Shown: positions 15,907 through 22,768, counted from the first letter of the stretch. The stretch: DNA of 31,147 bases from Microbacterium sp. (GCF_003248605.1 NZ_QFPF01000019.1:1-31147); one strand, 5' to 3'. Numbers and translations are program-made. Notes: generated by a model not told the origin, from the sequence alone.

Positions 15907-16430
15907 TGGGTGGCGTGGAGCACGCGGGCGGGGTTGGCCTGGAGCACGCGGGTGGCCTGGAGCACGCGGGTGGCGTGGAGCACGCGGGCGGCGTGAGCGA
16001 CGCCAGCGGCGTCCGCCTCGCGCGGATCAGTTCGGAGCCTCTCGATCTCGACGCGCACCTGCGCGCCGTCGACGATGCGGGCGCCGGCGCTCTGACGACC
16101 TTCGTCGGCCGCGTGCGCGACCATGATCCGGATGCGGCCGGTGCCGTCGTCGCGCTCGAGTACACCGCGCATCCCGACGCCGAGACGGGTCTCGTGCGAA
16201 TCGCGGCCGACGCGATCGGCGGAGGCGGGGCGATCGTTGCCGTCAGTCACCGGATCGGGCGCCTCGCCGTCGGCGATGCGGCGGTCGTGATCGCCGTCGC
16301 CTCGTCGCACCGGGCCGAGGCTTTCGAGGTGTGCCGCACGATCATCGAGACGATCAAGACCGATCTGCCGGTGTGGAAGCGTCAGGTCGAGGCCGACGGC
16401 ACGACGGCGTGGAAGGGTCTCGGCGGCTGA
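15906..16430 (+). CDS. moaE: Molybdopterin synthase catalytic subunit MoaE
   Basis: MoaE is the large subunit of molybdopterin synthase and adds two sulfurs from thiocarboxylated MoaD to precursor Z (cPMP). The conserved core starts at about residue 31: GALTTFVGRVRDHD, ALEYTAHPDAE, then IAVASSHRAEAFEVCRTIIE and the C-terminal active-site segment TIKTDLPVWKRQVEADGTTA. The length from the overlapping ATG at 15906 is 174 residues. The first 30 residues are an unusual Gly-Gly-Val/Leu-Glu-His-Ala repeat encoded by a tandem DNA repeat. Translation could also start at the GTG at 15993, which would give a normal MoaE of 145 residues. The partner gene moaD lies tail to tail, one base away on the other strand. 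Confidence 0.92.
   Translation: MGGVEHAGGVGLEHAGGLEHAGGVEHAGGVSDASGVRLARISSEPLDLDAHLRAVDDAGAGALTTFVGRVRDHDPDAAGAVVALEYTAHPDAETGLVRIAADAIGGGGAIVAVSHRIGRLAVGDAAVVIAVASSHRAEAFEVCRTIIETIKTDLPVWKRQVEADGTTAWKGLGG
15916..15991 (+). repeat. Tandem repeat in the 5' end of moaE
   Basis: TGGAGCACGCGGGYGG occurs at 15916, 15940, 15958 and 15976, with spacings of 24, 18 and 18 bases. All spacings are multiples of three, so each unit encodes Gly-Gly-Val/Leu-Glu-His-Ala and copy-number change would not break the frame. The repeat lies upstream of the conserved MoaE domain. Confidence 0.9.
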
Positions 16431-16431
16431 G

Positions 16432-16665
16432 TCACCCGCCCGCGAAGGGCGGGAGCACGTCGATCGTCGCGTCGGCCGCGAGCGGGGTGACGTCCGAGAC
16501 GCGGGCGCCGCCCACGAGCACGGCACAGCGGGGGAGGATCCCCGCAAGCGCCGGGTAGTCCGCCACGAGCGCTGCGCGCAGCGCGCCCAACGTCGTCTCG
16601 TCCCGGGACTCCTCGTCTCGTCCCGCCGCCTCTTCGGCGGCGGCGAAGTAGCGCACCCGCGCCAT
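16432..16665 (-). CDS. moaD: Molybdopterin synthase sulfur carrier subunit MoaD
   Basis: This 77-residue ubiquitin-like sulfur carrier is adenylated and thiocarboxylated at its C-terminal Gly-Gly (PPFAGG, residues 76-77) and inserts into MoaE. It starts MARVRYFAAAEEAAG, the usual MoaD opening, and has the typical length. The ATG at 16665 overlaps the mobA stop (TGATG), so it is the last gene of the leftward moeZ-moeA-moaC-mobA-moaD operon. It converges with moaE with a single base between the stops, so the two halves of the synthase are produced from opposing transcripts. Confidence 0.92.
   Translation of the reverse strand: MARVRYFAAAEEAAGRDEESRDETTLGALRAALVADYPALAGILPRCAVLVGGARVSDVTPLAADATIDVLPPFAGG
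16435..16453 (+). terminator. GC hairpin at the moaE/moaD junction
   Basis: CCCGCCC (16435-16441) and GGGCGGG (16447-16453) form a 7-bp all-G+C stem with the five-base loop GCGAA, starting five bases after the moaE stop codon. It would serve as a terminator for the rightward mogA-moaE mRNA while overlapping the last codons of moaD on the other strand. No T-run follows. Confidence 0.45.
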
Positions 16666-17564
16666 CAGGCGCCGTCCTTCGCCCAGTCGGCGGCGAGGGC
16701 CGCGATCGCCGCCACGGCCTCGCGCACCTGGGCGGGCGTGCCGCCCGCGCGACCGGCGACCAGTCCCGCGGCGAACGCGCTGAAGGGCGCCGCGGGGCGG
16801 GCGACATCGCCTGCGACATCGCGCGCAAGATCGAGGATCAGGGAGACGGGCAGATCGTCCTCCGTGAGGTCGAACCGCTCCCGCAGGGCCGCAGCCCAGG
16901 CGGCGAGGGCTTCGGGGGGAAGCGTGCGCGAGGTCTCGTCCGACATGATGCTCTCCGTCTCCGGCGCCGTCCGGGCCGCTCGGGCCAGGGATCGCGCCTG
17001 CTCAAGATCCTGCCATGTGTCGACGTCGCGCGAAGCCCCCGCGACGTCGTCCACGAGGGAGAGGGCGAGTCCGTCGGTCAGCGCGCGCACGGCCGAACCC
17101 CGCCCCGCCGCCGGAAGCGCGGCGGCGACACGGCGCAGGGATGCTGTGCGATACACCGCGGTCAGCCGCTGCGCCCTGTGCTCGGCATCGACGAGACAGA
17201 CACCCTCGGTCGCCGCCTCGGCCGCGGCATCCGGCCAGCCGGCGCGGAGCGCCTGCACGGCGGCGGCGGCGCGGGGGAGGTCGGCCGCGAGCACCAGCAC
17301 CCACTCGGCGTCGATCGCCGGGAGCGCCGCGACGATCCCGGCGACGGGACCGCCGAACGGGGGATCCTCACGCACCCACGTCACCCGCGGGTCATCGCCG
17401 AGCGGCGTCGAGGCGACGACGATGCGCCGGGCTCCGGCATCCACCGCCGCATCGATCGCCCGCGTGAGGAGCGAGCGCCCCTCGATCTCGAGGAGCGGTT
17501 TGATCGCGCCGCCCAGGCGCGAGGCTCGCCCGCCCGCCAGCACGATCGCGTCGAGGCGTCGCAC
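16665..17564 (-). CDS. mobA: MobA-type molybdenum cofactor nucleotidyltransferase fused to DUF6457
   Basis: The N-terminal ~200 residues are a MobA-like NTP transferase that attaches a nucleotide (GMP, giving MGD) to the cofactor. The nucleotide loop is VLAGGRASRLGGAIKPLLEI (residues 8-27, with K22), and the metal-binding stretch is LVLAADLPR. Residues ~207-299 form a separate small helical domain of the DUF6457 type (LPPEALAAWAAALRERFDL and on), of unknown function and often found in actinobacterial Moco loci. The domain begins at a methionine (M207, ATG at 16944-16946) preceded by GGAGAG, so it may also be made as a separate small protein. Start GTG at 17564, three bases after the moaC stop. 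The gene is in the leftward Moco operon; its stop overlaps moaD. Confidence 0.85.
   Translation of the reverse strand: MRRLDAIVLAGGRASRLGGAIKPLLEIEGRSLLTRAIDAAVDAGARRIVVASTPLGDDPRVTWVREDPPFGGPVAGIVAALPAIDAEWVLVLAADLPRAAAAVQALRAGWPDAAAEAATEGVCLVDAEHRAQRLTAVYRTASLRRVAAALPAAGRGSAVRALTDGLALSLVDDVAGASRDVDTWQDLEQARSLARAARTAPETESIMSDETSRTLPPEALAAWAAALRERFDLTEDDLPVSLILDLARDVAGDVARPAAPFSAFAAGLVAGRAGGTPAQVREAVAAIAALAADWAKDGA
16951..16956 (-). promoter_or_regulatory. Internal ribosome-binding site inside mobA
   Basis: Read on the minus strand, GGAGAG is part of GGAGACGGAGAG (16962-16951) and lies four bases before an in-frame ATG (16946-16944) that opens MSDETSRTLPPEALAAW, exactly at the border between the MobA and DUF6457 domains. 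It is one of the best Shine-Dalgarno sequences in this operon. Confidence 0.5.
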
Positions 17565-17567
17565 GGG

Positions 17568-18041
17568 CTACTCGCCGGGGCGGGTCCACGAGCCGGAGCG
17601 GCCGCCCTGCTTGGCGGTGATGCGCACGTTCTCGATCGAGCTGGACTTGTCGATGCCCTTGACCATGTCGACGATCGCGAGGGCCGCGACGCTGACGGCG
17701 GTGAGCGCCTCCATCTCGACACCGGTGCGGTCGGCGGTACGCACCGTGGCCTCGATCTCGACCCCGGCGTCGGTGATCGCGAGGTCGACGACCGCGCCGT
17801 GCACGCCGATGATGTGCGCCAGCGGCAGCAGGTCGGCGCACTTCTTGGCGCCCTGGATGCCGGCGATCCGCGCGACGGCGAGCACATCGCCCTTGGGTGC
17901 GGTGCCGTCGCGGAGCGCCTCGATCACGTGCGGCGCGCACCGGACGAACCCGCGCGCCGTCGCGGCGCGAACGGTCGGCTGCTTCTCGGTGACATCGACC
18001 ATGCGGGCGTGACCCGCGGAATCCAGGTGCGTGAAGCTCAT
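17568..18041 (-). CDS. moaC: Cyclic pyranopterin monophosphate synthase MoaC
   Basis: MoaC completes the first step of Moco synthesis, turning the MoaA product (3',8-cyclo-GTP) into cyclic pyranopterin monophosphate. The 157 residues are the standard length. Seen motifs are MVDVTEKQPTVRAATARG, KGDVLAVARIAGIQGAKKCA followed by LLPLAHII, GVEMEALTAVSVAALAIVDM and VKGIDK, containing the catalytic Lys, His, Glu, Asp and Lys set of the family. The ATG at 18041 lies within an ATGA overlap with the moeA stop, which makes the much longer upstream reading frame irrelevant. Its enzymatic partner moaA lies at the far right of the window beyond the cyd operon. Confidence 0.95.
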   Translation of the reverse strand: MSFTHLDSAGHARMVDVTEKQPTVRAATARGFVRCAPHVIEALRDGTAPKGDVLAVARIAGIQGAKKCADLLPLAHIIGVHGAVVDLAITDAGVEIEATVRTADRTGVEMEALTAVSVAALAIVDMVKGIDKSSSIENVRITAKQGGRSGSWTRPGE

Positions 18042-19300
18042 GTCACCAGCATGACATCGACCGCATCCCCCGCCTCGACGGCGTCGATGCCGGCGCCGAC
18101 GATCGCGTAGGCCTCGGCGCGGGCGAGGCCCCCCGCGAGGTGCGAGCCCGAGCCTCCCGCGGTCGCCGGGCGGACGCTCCACCGGGCGGGGTCCGTGCGG
18201 TCGATCGCGGCGGGCAGGTACTGCCGTCGCCCCGGCGGCGTGCGCCATCCGACCGCGGCGGGCAGCCGCAGGAGCGGGCGATGGATGCTGCTCGCGCCGA
18301 GCATGGTCCGCAGCGCCGGGCGCACGAAGGTCTCGAACGACACGGCGGCGCTGACCGGGTTGCCGGGTAGTCCGAAGAAGAGCGCGCCCCCCGCGAGCGT
18401 GCCGAACGCCTGCGGTTTGCCGGGCTGCATGGCGACCTTGACGAACGACACGACAGCGCCGTCCGCGGGCGCCGCGAGGGTGTTCTTGACGACCTCGTAC
18501 GCCCCCGCGCTCACCCCGCCCGAGGTGATGACGACGTCGGCGCCCGCACGACCCGCGCGCTCGAGGACCCCGACGAACGCCGCTTCGGTGTCGTCGACGC
18601 TCGTGACGAGCACGATGTCGGCGCCGGCCTCGTGGCAGAGCCCGGCCAGCAGGGTCGAGTTGGACTCGGGGATCTGGCCGCGTCGCAGGGGTGCGCCGGG
18701 CGCGGCGAGCTCGGATCCCGTCGAGACGACGGCGACGCGCGGGCGGCGCGAGACGACGACGGCATCGACGCCGGCGGCCGCGGCCGCGGCCAGCTGCAGC
18801 GCACCGAGATCGCTCCCCGCGGGCACGATCTCATCACCCGCGCGCGCGTCCCCGCCGCGGCGGCGGATGTGGGCGCCGGGCGCCCTCGGAGCCCGCACGA
18901 CCGCGGTGGTCTCTAGCGATTCCGACAGCCCCGCGGCGGTGTCCTCGAACGGCACGATCGTGTCGGCGTCGGCCGGCACGGGGGAGCCGGTCATGATGCG
19001 CGCGGCCTCACCGGGCCGCAGCGGCGGATCGGCCTCGGTGCCGGCCGGCAGGTCGGCGATGACCCGCAGCGTCACGGGCGCGTCGGATGCCGCGGTGGCG
19101 ACATCCGCGAACCTCACGGCGAAGCCGTCCATGGCGGAGTTGTCGAACACGGGGATGTCCACGCGCGCCAGCACGGGTGCCGCGAGCACGCGGTGAGCGG
19201 CGTCCGCGAGGGACAGCGGCTCGGGTTCGGGGCCGAGCACGCTCGTCAAGGCGAGGATGTCGGCCAGGTGCTGCTCGACGCTGCGCAGGTCGTCGCTCAC
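18038..19300 (-). CDS. moeA: Molybdopterin molybdenumtransferase MoeA
   Basis: MoeA inserts molybdate into adenylylated molybdopterin, the product of MogA. The 420 residues match the family. Seen segments are VFDNSAMDGFAVRFAD in domain I, IMTGSPVPADADTIVPFED, VAVVSTGSEL followed by the catalytic domain ESNSTLLAGLCHEAGAD and VITSGGVSAGAYEVVKNTL, then FFGLPGNPVSA and the C-terminal beta domain. The GTG at 19300 overlaps the moeZ stop (GTGA) and the stop overlaps moaC (ATGA), so it sits in a tight, coupled operon. It works in the cytoplasm, downstream of molybdate uptake by ModABC encoded about 2 kb away. Confidence 0.95.
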   Translation of the reverse strand: MSDDLRSVEQHLADILALTSVLGPEPEPLSLADAAHRVLAAPVLARVDIPVFDNSAMDGFAVRFADVATAASDAPVTLRVIADLPAGTEADPPLRPGEAARIMTGSPVPADADTIVPFEDTAAGLSESLETTAVVRAPRAPGAHIRRRGGDARAGDEIVPAGSDLGALQLAAAAAAGVDAVVVSRRPRVAVVSTGSELAAPGAPLRRGQIPESNSTLLAGLCHEAGADIVLVTSVDDTEAAFVGVLERAGRAGADVVITSGGVSAGAYEVVKNTLAAPADGAVVSFVKVAMQPGKPQAFGTLAGGALFFGLPGNPVSAAVSFETFVRPALRTMLGASSIHRPLLRLPAAVGWRTPPGRRQYLPAAIDRTDPARWSVRPATAGGSGSHLAGGLARAEAYAIVGAGIDAVEAGDAVDVMLVT

Positions 19301-20442
19301 GACTCGCGCCTCGATCGGGCCCAGGCATCCATTCCTCCGGTGAGCACGACGGCGTCGACGCCGACGGCACGCAGGGCGTCGGCGGCGCGGCGGGCGCGGA
19401 CGCCGACCTGGCAGATCACGACGGTGGGGGTGGAGGCGTGCGGCGGGGGTGCGGCGCCGGCCGGATCGGCGAGCAGATCCGCGAGGGGGATGTGCCGGAT
19501 GCCGGTGATCGCACCGCGCTCGAGCTCGTGCGCCTCGCGCACGTCGACGAGGTCGGGGGTGGTGCCGCCCTCGATCAGGGCGGCGAGGGTCACGGCGTCG
19601 ATGTGCGGGGAAGCGGTCGGGGCGGTGTCGGTCGCGTGCGTCGACGCGGGTGTCGACGCGGGTGCGGCCCGGGCGGTCGACGGCGCGAGGGGGACTTCGC
19701 GCTGCCGCGCCCGCAGCCCGTCGATGACGAGCACGCGGCCGAGAAGCGGTTCACCGATGCCGGTGATGAGCTTGATCGCCTCGGTCGCCATGAGCGAGCC
19801 GATCTGCAGGCACAGGGCGCCGAGCACCCCGACGTCGGCGCAGGTCGGCACGTCGCCGACGCTTCCGGACGGGTAGAGGTCGGCCAGGCGCACGGGCGTC
19901 GCGCCGGGCGGGGGCGACGCCCAGAACACCGTGACCTGTCCGTCGAACTCCTGGACGGTGCCCCAGACGAGGGGGATGCCGAGTGCCTCGGTGGCCGCCG
20001 CGACGGCCTCGCGCGTGTCGAATGTGTCGGACCCGTCGATCACGAGATCGGCGCCGTGCAGCAGGTCCGCGGCGTTCGCCTCGCTCAGGCGGGTGTTGCG
20101 GGTGACCACGCGCGTCTGCGGCGACAGGCCCGCGATGACCGCGCGGGCGCTGTCGACCTTGGGCTGCCCGAGGGCGGCGAGGGAGTGGATGACCTGGCGC
20201 TGCAGATTGGATGCCTCGACGATGTCGTCGTCGATGACCGTCAGGGTGCCGACCCCGGCGGCGGCGAGGGCGAGGATGACGGGCGAGCCGAGCCCGCCCG
20301 CGCCGACGACCGCGACGTGCGCGGCGGCGAGGCGCCGCTGACCGAGCTCGCCCAGCGGCGCAAGGCGGATGTGGCGCGCGGTTCGCGCGCGCTCGTTCTC
20401 GCTGAGCTCGTCGACGGGCTCGACGAGCGGGGGAAGGCGCAT
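19297..20442 (-). CDS. moeZ: MoeB/MoeZ-like adenylyltransferase-sulfurtransferase with rhodanese domain
   Basis: This 381-residue protein fuses an E1-like (ThiF/MoeB) domain to a C-terminal rhodanese domain, the MoeZ layout, and would adenylate and then sulfurate the MoaD C-terminus. The ATP loop is GAGGLG (47-52), with conserved DDDIVEASNLQRQ after it. The likely catalytic cysteine is C201 in GDVPTCADVGVLG, and the rhodanese loop is CQVGVRARR with C344. A low-complexity Ala/Thr/Ser/Pro linker (about 270-295) joins the domains. The paired CxxC motifs that bind zinc in E. coli MoeB are absent: only one other cysteine occurs. First gene of the leftward operon. The ATG at 20442 follows a TAGCCT box by six bases, indicating a leaderless mRNA. 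Confidence 0.9.
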   Translation of the reverse strand: MRLPPLVEPVDELSENERARTARHIRLAPLGELGQRRLAAAHVAVVGAGGLGSPVILALAAAGVGTLTVIDDDIVEASNLQRQVIHSLAALGQPKVDSARAVIAGLSPQTRVVTRNTRLSEANAADLLHGADLVIDGSDTFDTREAVAAATEALGIPLVWGTVQEFDGQVTVFWASPPPGATPVRLADLYPSGSVGDVPTCADVGVLGALCLQIGSLMATEAIKLITGIGEPLLGRVLVIDGLRARQREVPLAPSTARAAPASTPASTHATDTAPTASPHIDAVTLAALIEGGTTPDLVDVREAHELERGAITGIRHIPLADLLADPAGAAPPPHASTPTVVICQVGVRARRAADALRAVGVDAVVLTGGMDAWARSRRES

Positions 20443-20448
20443 GGCTTC

Positions 20449-20454
20449 AGGCTA
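20449..20454 (-). promoter_or_regulatory. -10 box for leaderless moeZ operon mRNA
   Basis: On the minus strand TAGCCT is followed by GAAGCC and the ATG at 20442. Spacing of six bases and lack of a ribosome-binding site support a leaderless transcript for moeZ-moeA-moaC-mobA-moaD. Confidence 0.6.
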
Positions 20455-20471
20455 ACCCGCTCCCGCTCTCA

Positions 20472-20664
20472 TGTTGGGGCGTCAGGGCTGCGTTGGGGCG
20501 TGCTGCAGCGCGCCCCACGGTGATTTCAACGCCCCAACGCCGAAGGGGGGCCGCGTCCGGGTGCCGGGATGGCCGCGCGAGTCCCGTGTTGGGGCGTCAG
20601 GGCTGCGTTGGGGCGTGCTGCAGCGCGCCCCACGGTGATTTCAACGCCCCAACGCCGAAGGGGG
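20472..20664. repeat. Perfect 78-bp direct repeat with internal inverted repeats
   Basis: Bases 20472-20549 and 20587-20664 are identical over 78 bp, separated by 37 unrelated bases. Each copy contains GTTGGGGCGT near its left end, then GCGTTGGGGCGT (20490-20501 in copy 1), CGCGCCCCA, and ACGCCCCAACGC (20529-20540), so several mutually exclusive hairpins are possible. The repeat fills most of the 326-base gap between the divergent moeZ and mop-modABC transcription units. If both promoters are leaderless, as their -10 boxes suggest, the repeat is in neither mRNA and acts, if at all, as DNA. No open reading frame within it looks real. Confidence 0.92.
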
Positions 20665-20697
20665 CACGCCGAAGGAGGGCACGGCGTGGGCTCCGAG

Positions 20698-20728
20698 GCA
20701 TCCGCAGGCAAGACGCAGATGCGGATGC
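20698..20728 (+). promoter_or_regulatory. Inverted repeat upstream of mop-modABC promoter
   Basis: GCATCCGCA (20698-20706) and TGCGGATGC (20720-20728) are perfect 9-bp inverted arms with a 13-base spacer, ending 28 bases before the -10 box of the mop gene. This is a plausible operator, though the arms contain GGATGC, which is frequent throughout the window, so chance is a real alternative. Confidence 0.35.
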
Positions 20729-20743
20729 TGGGGCCCGCTACGT

Positions 20744-20755
20744 CCGCGAACGCGG
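20744..20755 (+). promoter_or_regulatory. Short palindrome touching the mop -10 box
   Basis: CCGCG-AA-CGCGG is a perfect 12-bp palindrome that ends one base before the TATCAT -10 box. A protein bound here would compete with RNA polymerase. Its short length and pure G+C arms make it weak evidence. Confidence 0.3.
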
Positions 20756-20756
20756 G

Positions 20757-20762
20757 TATCAT
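20757..20762 (+). promoter_or_regulatory. -10 box for leaderless mop-modABC mRNA
   Basis: TATCAT is followed by CGACCC and the ATG at 20769, giving the six-base leaderless spacing. It is the closest match to the consensus TATAAT among the boxes in this window. Confidence 0.65.
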
Positions 20763-20768
20763 CGACCC

Positions 20769-21161
20769 ATGCCCGCGTACAAGATCGCCGAAGCGGCCCG
20801 GCTTCTCGGCGTGAGCGACGACACCGTGCGGCGCTGGATCGAGCAGGGCACGCTGTCGACGACGGGCGCCACCCCCGCCGAGGTGCCCGGGACAGCGCTC
20901 GCCGCCCGCGCGATCGAGACGGCCAACGCCGCGGCCGATCCGGCCGACCGCCTCTCGAGCGCCCGCAACCGATTCGTGGGCCTCGTCACCCGCCTCCAGC
21001 TCGACGGCGTCATGGCGCAGGTCGACATCCAGGCTGGCCCCCACCGCGTCGTCTCGCTCATGTCCGCCGAGGCGGTCGCCGAGCTCGGCCTCCAGGTCGG
21101 ATCGCTCGCCGTCGCCGTCGTCAAGGCGACCACCGTCATCGTCGAGACCCCGAGGGCCTGA
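20769..21161 (+). CDS. Molybdenum-binding HTH-TOBE (Mop) protein
   Basis: This 130-residue protein has an N-terminal MerR/excisionase-like helix-turn-helix (YKIAEAARLLGVSDDTVRRW, residues 4-23) and a C-terminal TOBE/Mop molybdate-binding domain (SARNRFVGLVTRLQLDGVMA onward, about 60-128). It is probably a molybdate-responsive regulator or store; the single small HTH suggests DNA binding as an oligomer. It heads the mod operon, three bases before modA. The start at 20769 is set by the TATCAT box six bases upstream; the frame stays open further upstream but there it only crosses the 78-bp repeats. Autoregulation and control of nearby Moco genes are likely by context but not shown. Confidence 0.88.
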   Translation: MPAYKIAEAARLLGVSDDTVRRWIEQGTLSTTGATPAEVPGTALAARAIETANAAADPADRLSSARNRFVGLVTRLQLDGVMAQVDIQAGPHRVVSLMSAEAVAELGLQVGSLAVAVVKATTVIVETPRA

Positions 21162-21164
21162 GGC

Positions 21165-21956
21165 GTGCGCGGGCGTCTGCGGGCAGCATCCCGCGCCTTT
21201 GCCGGAGCCGTCGCGGCCGGCGCGCTCGCGCTCGCGGGTTGCGCGGGCAGCGCGCCCGCCGATCGGCAGAGCACCCCGGCCGCGGGCGCGCTCTCGGGCG
21301 AGGTCAGGGTCTACGCCGCGGCGTCGCTGCAGGCCGCATTCGATGAGATCGCTCTCGCATTCGAGACAGCGAACCCCGGGGTCGATATCCTGCCGATCGT
21401 GTACGACGGATCCCGCACGCTCGCCACCCAGATCGCCGAGGGTGCGCCCGTCGACGTGTTCGCGTCCGCCGACGAGGCGAACATGGCGGCGGTCGCAGAA
21501 CTCGTGCCGGCGCCCGAGCTCTTCGCGACCAACACGCTCGTCGTCGCCGTTCCCGAGGGCAACGCCGCCGGCATCACGACGCTCGAAGACCTGGCCGACC
21601 CCGCGGCCACCGTCGTGCTGTGCGCCGACGAGGTGCCGTGTGGCGCAGCATCCCAGCGTCTGTTCGAGGCCGCCGGCCTCACCGTGCGCGCCGCCAGCTA
21701 CGAGCAGAACGTCACCGCCGTGCTGACCAAGATCGCCGCCGACGAAGCGGACGCGGGCCTGGTGTACGCGACGGATGTCGTCGGTCAGCCCGTCGAGAGT
21801 TTCACTCCGGCGGGGGCCGAGGGTGTCGTCAACCGCTACCCGATCGGGGTGCTCGAGACCGCGACCGATCGCGCGGCCGCCGAGGCTTTCGTCGCGTACG
21901 TGGTCTCGGGTCGCGGAGAGGACATGCTCGGCGCGCGCGGATTCGGGGCGCCGTGA
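21165..21956 (+). CDS. modA: Molybdate ABC transporter substrate-binding lipoprotein ModA
   Basis: ModA captures molybdate (and tungstate) outside the membrane for import. The N-terminal signal peptide ends in a lipobox LALAGC with C26 as the lipid-modified residue. The mature part starts GEVRVYAAASLQAAFDEI, the typical ModA opening with the first oxyanion-binding serine, then YDGSRTLATQIAEGAPVDVF, and VYATDVVG near the C-terminus. The total of 263 residues fits. GTG start at 21165, three bases after the mop stop. The stop overlaps the modB start (GTGA at 21953-21956). Confidence 0.95.
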   Translation: MRGRLRAASRAFAGAVAAGALALAGCAGSAPADRQSTPAAGALSGEVRVYAAASLQAAFDEIALAFETANPGVDILPIVYDGSRTLATQIAEGAPVDVFASADEANMAAVAELVPAPELFATNTLVVAVPEGNAAGITTLEDLADPAATVVLCADEVPCGAASQRLFEAAGLTVRAASYEQNVTAVLTKIAADEADAGLVYATDVVGQPVESFTPAGAEGVVNRYPIGVLETATDRAAAEAFVAYVVSGRGEDMLGARGFGAP

Positions 21957-22768
21957 CGGCCGCCGAGCCGAGGGCGCCCGGTGGCACACTGCCGCCGATC
22001 CTCGTCGTGCCGGCCCTGCTCGGGCTCGCGCTGCTGGTCGTGCCCCTGGGCGCGCTCGTCGGGCGCATGGAATGGGCGAATCTGTGGGCCGACATCACCT
22101 CGCCAGAGGCCATCGATGCGCTCCTGCTCTCGCTGGGCACGGGGGGTATCGCCACCCTCGTGTGCACCGTGCTGGGCGTGCCGCTCGCGCTCGTGATCGC
22201 GAGGGCGCGCCCGGGCATCGCGGGCGTGCTGCGCGTGCTCGTGACGGTGCCACTCGTGCTGCCGCCGATGGTCGGAGGCGTTGCGCTGCTGTTCCTCTTC
22301 GGACGCAGCAGTCCCGTCGGCGAGGTGCTCGCCACCTGGGGCATCACCCTGCCGTTCACGACGGCGGCCGTCGTGCTGGCGCAGGTGTTCGTCGCGCTGC
22401 CCTTCCTCGTGCTCGCCGTCGAGGGGTCGCTTCGCACATCCGGCGTCGAGTACGAGAACACCGCGGCCACGCTCGGCGCCGGACGCTGGCGCATTCTCTG
22501 GCGGGTGACACTGCCGCTCGCGGCGCCCGGGCTGCTCGCGGGCGTGATCCTCTGCTTCGCCCGCGCGATCGGCGAGTTCGGCGCGACCGCGCTATTCGCC
22601 GGCAACGCGCCGGGCGTGACCCAGACGATGCCGCTCGCGATCTACACCGCCTTCAACGGCGCCGGTGTCGGTCAGGGCACGGCGGTCGCGCTGTCGCTGC
22701 TGCTGCTGGTCACCTCGCTCGTCGTGCTGCTGCTCGTCCGCGGTTGGCGGCAGGGGGCGCCGCGATGA
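21953..22768 (+). CDS. modB: Molybdate ABC transporter permease ModB
   Basis: This 271-residue integral membrane protein forms the molybdate channel as a homodimer. About six hydrophobic helices are visible. The EAA-type loop is NTAATLGAGRWRILWRVTLP, in which the family EAA is replaced by NTA/AAT, as commonly seen in ModB and CysT-type permeases. RAIGEFGATALFAGN is a ModB signature in the loop after it. GTG start overlaps modA, and the stop overlaps modC (ATGA), so synthesis is coupled. An N-terminal hydrophilic stretch of about 15 residues precedes the first helix. Confidence 0.95.
   Translation: MTAAEPRAPGGTLPPILVVPALLGLALLVVPLGALVGRMEWANLWADITSPEAIDALLLSLGTGGIATLVCTVLGVPLALVIARARPGIAGVLRVLVTVPLVLPPMVGGVALLFLFGRSSPVGEVLATWGITLPFTTAAVVLAQVFVALPFLVLAVEGSLRTSGVEYENTAATLGAGRWRILWRVTLPLAAPGLLAGVILCFARAIGEFGATALFAGNAPGVTQTMPLAIYTAFNGAGVGQGTAVALSLLLLVTSLVVLLLVRGWRQGAPR

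Noticed and set aside
18042..18248. N-terminal extension of moaC
   Set aside because: The upstream codons lie in moeA, give an Arg-rich shadow peptide, and the real ATG overlaps the moeA stop.
20472..20664. CRISPR array
   Set aside because: Only two long copies with one 37-base spacer, internal inverted repeats and no cas genes.
20493..20768. Upstream extension of the HTH-TOBE gene through the direct repeats
   Set aside because: The peptide would only translate the repeated DNA; the conserved HTH start at 20769 follows a leaderless -10 box.
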